Shown: in pieces, positions 5,225 to 7,028 of the stretch
Position numbering within the stretch: position 1 is the first letter of the stretch
How the letters are laid out: the number at the start of each line of letters is the position of its first letter
DNA from: Aquificota bacterium
GTDB lineage: Bacteria; Aquificota; Aquificia; Aquificales; Hydrogenothermaceae
Length of the DNA: 7,028 bases
Direction: 5' to 3'
Assembly (NCBI GenBank): GCA_013153795.1
Contig: JAADDV010000037.1
Location: 1-7,028 of the forward strand
Notes under the pieces: generated by a model
Told to the model about the DNA's origin: nothing
Seen by the model: the letters and a program-made list of their open reading frames with translations, nothing else
The model's database searches: none
Made by a program: the position numbers and the translations under genes

Positions 5225-6232
5225 TCAATTTGGAATTTTTATTCGGAAGAGAGAGCCTTTATTTATCTGGCTTTCTACTTCCAACTTACCTTTGTGAGCC
5301 TCAACTATATGTTTAACAATAGAAAGTCCTAAACCTGTTCCTCCTATATTTCTACTTCTGGATTTATCAACTCTATAAAATCTTTCAAAAATTAGAGGAA
5401 GAGCTTCTTTTGGGATACCTATACCTGTATCTTCGACTTCTATAACTGAATATCTTTTTTCTTTAAAAGCTTTTACTTTTACAAGCCCATTAACTTTATT
5501 ATATTTAATAGCATTTTCTATAAGATTTTTTAATAGGATTGAAATTTTATTTTCATCTGCATATAAAACAAAATTTTCAGGAATATTGTTTATAAGTTTT
5601 ACGTTTTTTTCTTCTGCAATAGGATTTAAATCTTCAAATATAGAGTTTACAAAACCTTTTAGCTTTATTTTTGTTTTTATAAGTTTATCTTCTTTAGATT
5701 CTAAACGGGCAATAATCAATAAATCGTTTATTAAGCTATTCATTTGATTAACTCTTTTTTCTGCTATTTTTAAAAATTTCTTTTTCCCTTTATCTTTTTC
5801 TTCAGCTTCTAGTGTTTCTATAACTCCTTTTAAAACAGCTATAGGCGTTTTAAGCTCATGGGAAACATTGGCAACAAAATCTTTTTTAGCTTGTTTATAA
5901 AGCTCAAAAGGTGTTATATCTGTCAGATGAACAAACTTTTTTCCATCTATATGATAGATTTTCACAAGGAATTTTTTATCATCTATAATAATTTCTTCCT
6001 GAATATCTTTTTCATATTCATGAGAAATTATAGAGTAAAGATAATTGTTTTTTATTACATCAGAAAAATGTTTTCCTTCTCCTTCTTTGATATTTAAAAC
6101 TTTTTCTGCGTATTTATTAACATAAAGAATTATTTTATCTTCACCTATTACAATTATCCCTTCATTAAGAAAATCTAAAAATTTTAAAAAGGTGTTTAAA
6201 TCATCTTTTTTTATCTTTTTTATAGTTTCCAT
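5225..6232 (-). CDS. PhoR-like soluble sensor histidine kinase (PAS-HisKA-HATPase)
   Basis: This 335-residue kinase would autophosphorylate on His and pass phosphate to a response regulator not found in the window. A PAS-like sensor domain spans about residues 14-110 (NEGIIVIGEDKIILYVN and a VHLTDIT end). The H-box FVANVSHELKTP places the phospho-acceptor at His125. The ATPase domain has the N-box LLKNLIENAIKYNK (Asn236, Asn240), G1 DTGIGIP (268-274), F-box FERFYR (282-287) and G2 GGTGLGLS (297-304). I see no membrane segment, unlike canonical PhoR, so it is probably cytoplasmic. The start is ATG 6232, which has AGGTGA 4 bases upstream overlapping the peptidase stop. An upstream ATG at 6262 in the same frame lies inside the peptidase gene and lacks a better ribosome site. 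It is co-transcribed with the peptidase, 8 bases apart. Confidence 0.93.
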   Translation of the reverse strand: METIKKIKKDDLNTFLKFLDFLNEGIIVIGEDKIILYVNKYAEKVLNIKEGEGKHFSDVIKNNYLYSIISHEYEKDIQEEIIIDDKKFLVKIYHIDGKKFVHLTDITPFELYKQAKKDFVANVSHELKTPIAVLKGVIETLEAEEKDKGKKKFLKIAEKRVNQMNSLINDLLIIARLESKEDKLIKTKIKLKGFVNSIFEDLNPIAEEKNVKLINNIPENFVLYADENKISILLKNLIENAIKYNKVNGLVKVKAFKEKRYSVIEVEDTGIGIPKEALPLIFERFYRVDKSRSRNIGGTGLGLSIVKHIVEAHKGKLEVESQINKGSLFRIKIPN

Positions 6233-6240
6233 ATTTTCAC

Positions 6241-7028
6241 CTAAGGTTTTACTATTACACATACATTTCCTTTTGGAATAAATTTTTTGTATGTTTTTAG
6301 TATATCTTCTGCTGAAACTTTACTTATATTTTTTGTGTATTCTTCATCCATTTGATAACCAAGACCAATCGTTTCAAACCAACCTAAATACCATGCCTGT
6401 TTTGCCCTTGTTTGATGCTCTAAAAGGAAATGTCCTATTATTTTTTCTTTCGCTGTTTTTAGTTCTTCTTGAGAAACTCCTTTTTCTATACTTTTTACAA
6501 CTTTTCTAATACCTTCAACAGCTTTTTTTTCTTTTTCTGGAGCTGTTCCAATATAAGCTATAAGTCTTCCCATATTTACTCTAGTAGGAAAAAAAGAGCC
6601 TACAGCATAAGCTAAACCTTCTTCTTCTCTAAGTTTTTGAAATAATCTAGAAGTAAATCCACTTCCTAAAATTCCATTTAATACTTTCATTGAAAAGTAT
6701 TCTTTTTCTTTAGCGACAGGAGCATTATAAGCTACAAGAATTGTAGCTTGAGCTCCTTCTCGTTTATAAGATTTACAATATTCTCCTTTTATTTCATATG
6801 TATAAACAGGATAAGAAAATGTTCCCTTCTTTATATCTTTAAAAGTATTTTTTATTTCTTCTTTTACCTTTTCATAAGGTAAATCACCAACAAGAGAAAC
6901 TATAATTCTTCCTCCTATTAAAAGTTCTTGCCATCTTTTTTCAATATCTTCTTTTGTTATTTTAGCAACATCTTCTTCTTCTCCTCCGGGAGAATATTGA
7001 TAAGGAGTATTTTTATACATTTCTTTTC
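6241..7028 (-). CDS. M16-family zinc peptidase/processing protease, N-terminus outside window
   Basis: About 262 residues of the C-terminal part are visible. The frame stays open through the right edge, so the ATG at 7020 is probably an internal Met. Visible family features are a PYQYSPGGEEEDVAKITKEDI segment near the edge, matching the region after the active-site half in M16 proteins, and SLVGDLPYEKV. Further on come AQATILVAYNAP and GSGFTSRLFQKLREEEGLAYAVGS (about 119-142 after that Met), the hallmark of the C-terminal M16 domain. The zinc-binding HxxEH would lie beyond 7028, so whether the protein is an active protease or a catalytically dead partner cannot be told. Location (cytoplasm, periplasm or lipoprotein) is also undecided because the signal region is missing. 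It is followed by the sensor kinase gene 8 bases away. Confidence 0.9.
   Translation of the reverse strand, partial: KEMYKNTPYQYSPGGEEEDVAKITKEDIEKRWQELLIGGRIIVSLVGDLPYEKVKEEIKNTFKDIKKGTFSYPVYTYEIKGEYCKSYKREGAQATILVAYNAPVAKEKEYFSMKVLNGILGSGFTSRLFQKLREEEGLAYAVGSFFPTRVNMGRLIAYIGTAPEKEKKAVEGIRKVVKSIEKGVSQEELKTAKEKIIGHFLLEHQTRAKQAWYLGWFETIGLGYQMDEEYTKNISKVSAEDILKTYKKFIPKGNVCVIVKP

Noticed and set aside
5143..5324. Plus-strand frame starting at ATT after AGGAG, continuing into the antisense of the kinase gene
   Set aside because: ATT starts are very rare, most of the frame is antisense to a clear gene, and the product has no recognisable feature.
5858..6097. Plus-strand ORF of 79 codons rich in Phe and Ile
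   Set aside because: It is the reverse of the kinase gene. Its hydrophobic look comes from antisense Lys/Glu codons and does not indicate a membrane protein.
6291..6509. Plus-strand ORF of 72 codons, Leu/Phe rich
   Set aside because: It is antisense to the M16 peptidase, for the same reason as the other hydrophobic shadow frames.

Overview
The window looks like a chromosomal segment of an AT-rich thermophilic bacterium. Its proteins are rich in Lys, Glu and Ile, and G+C looks to be around 30% by eye. The combination of a stand-alone IscU-type scaffold, a PP-loop/DUF814 sulfurtransferase, a TusA protein and a short Nfu fits the Aquificota, most likely Hydrogenothermaceae (Sulfurihydrogenibium/Persephonella-like). 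That placement is inference from protein character and was not checked by any search.

Layout. Positions 1-1707 are on the minus strand: an RluD-type rRNA pseudouridine synthase followed downstream by a FIST-domain sensor gene that runs off the left edge. A 21-codon ORF exactly fills the gap between them. Divergent to this, 1829-5090 is on the plus strand: IscU/NifU-N scaffold, an intrinsic terminator, then a tight five-gene run: PP-loop/DUF814 thiolation enzyme, TusA-like sulfur carrier, cysteine-free DUF1858-like protein, Nfu (NifU C-terminal domain) and shikimate dehydrogenase AroE. Converging from the right on the minus strand are the C-terminal part of an M16-family peptidase (cut by the right edge) and a translationally linked, apparently soluble PAS-HisKA-HATPase sensor kinase. 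They end towards a minus-strand terminator at 5089-5116.

How the genes work together. The core is a sulfur and Fe-S module. IscU is where a cluster would be built, Nfu would carry clusters on, TusA would carry persulfide sulfur, and the PP-loop enzyme would use activated ATP chemistry to place sulfur in an acceptor, probably tRNA. IscU and Nfu are the two ends of NifU encoded as separate genes. AroE seems to be a housekeeping passenger. No cysteine desulfurase is visible in the window.

Non-coding content. The 1708-1828 divergent intergenic region holds an extended -10 promoter and a TTACTC-N3-GAGTAA dyad at the expected iscU transcription start. The 5091-5224 convergent gap has a patch of about 50% G+C with a minus-strand terminator and C-rich motifs, which suggests a small RNA or structured 3' UTR. 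No gene-free stretch exceeds 300 bases. No tRNA, rRNA, CRISPR array or insertion sequence was seen.
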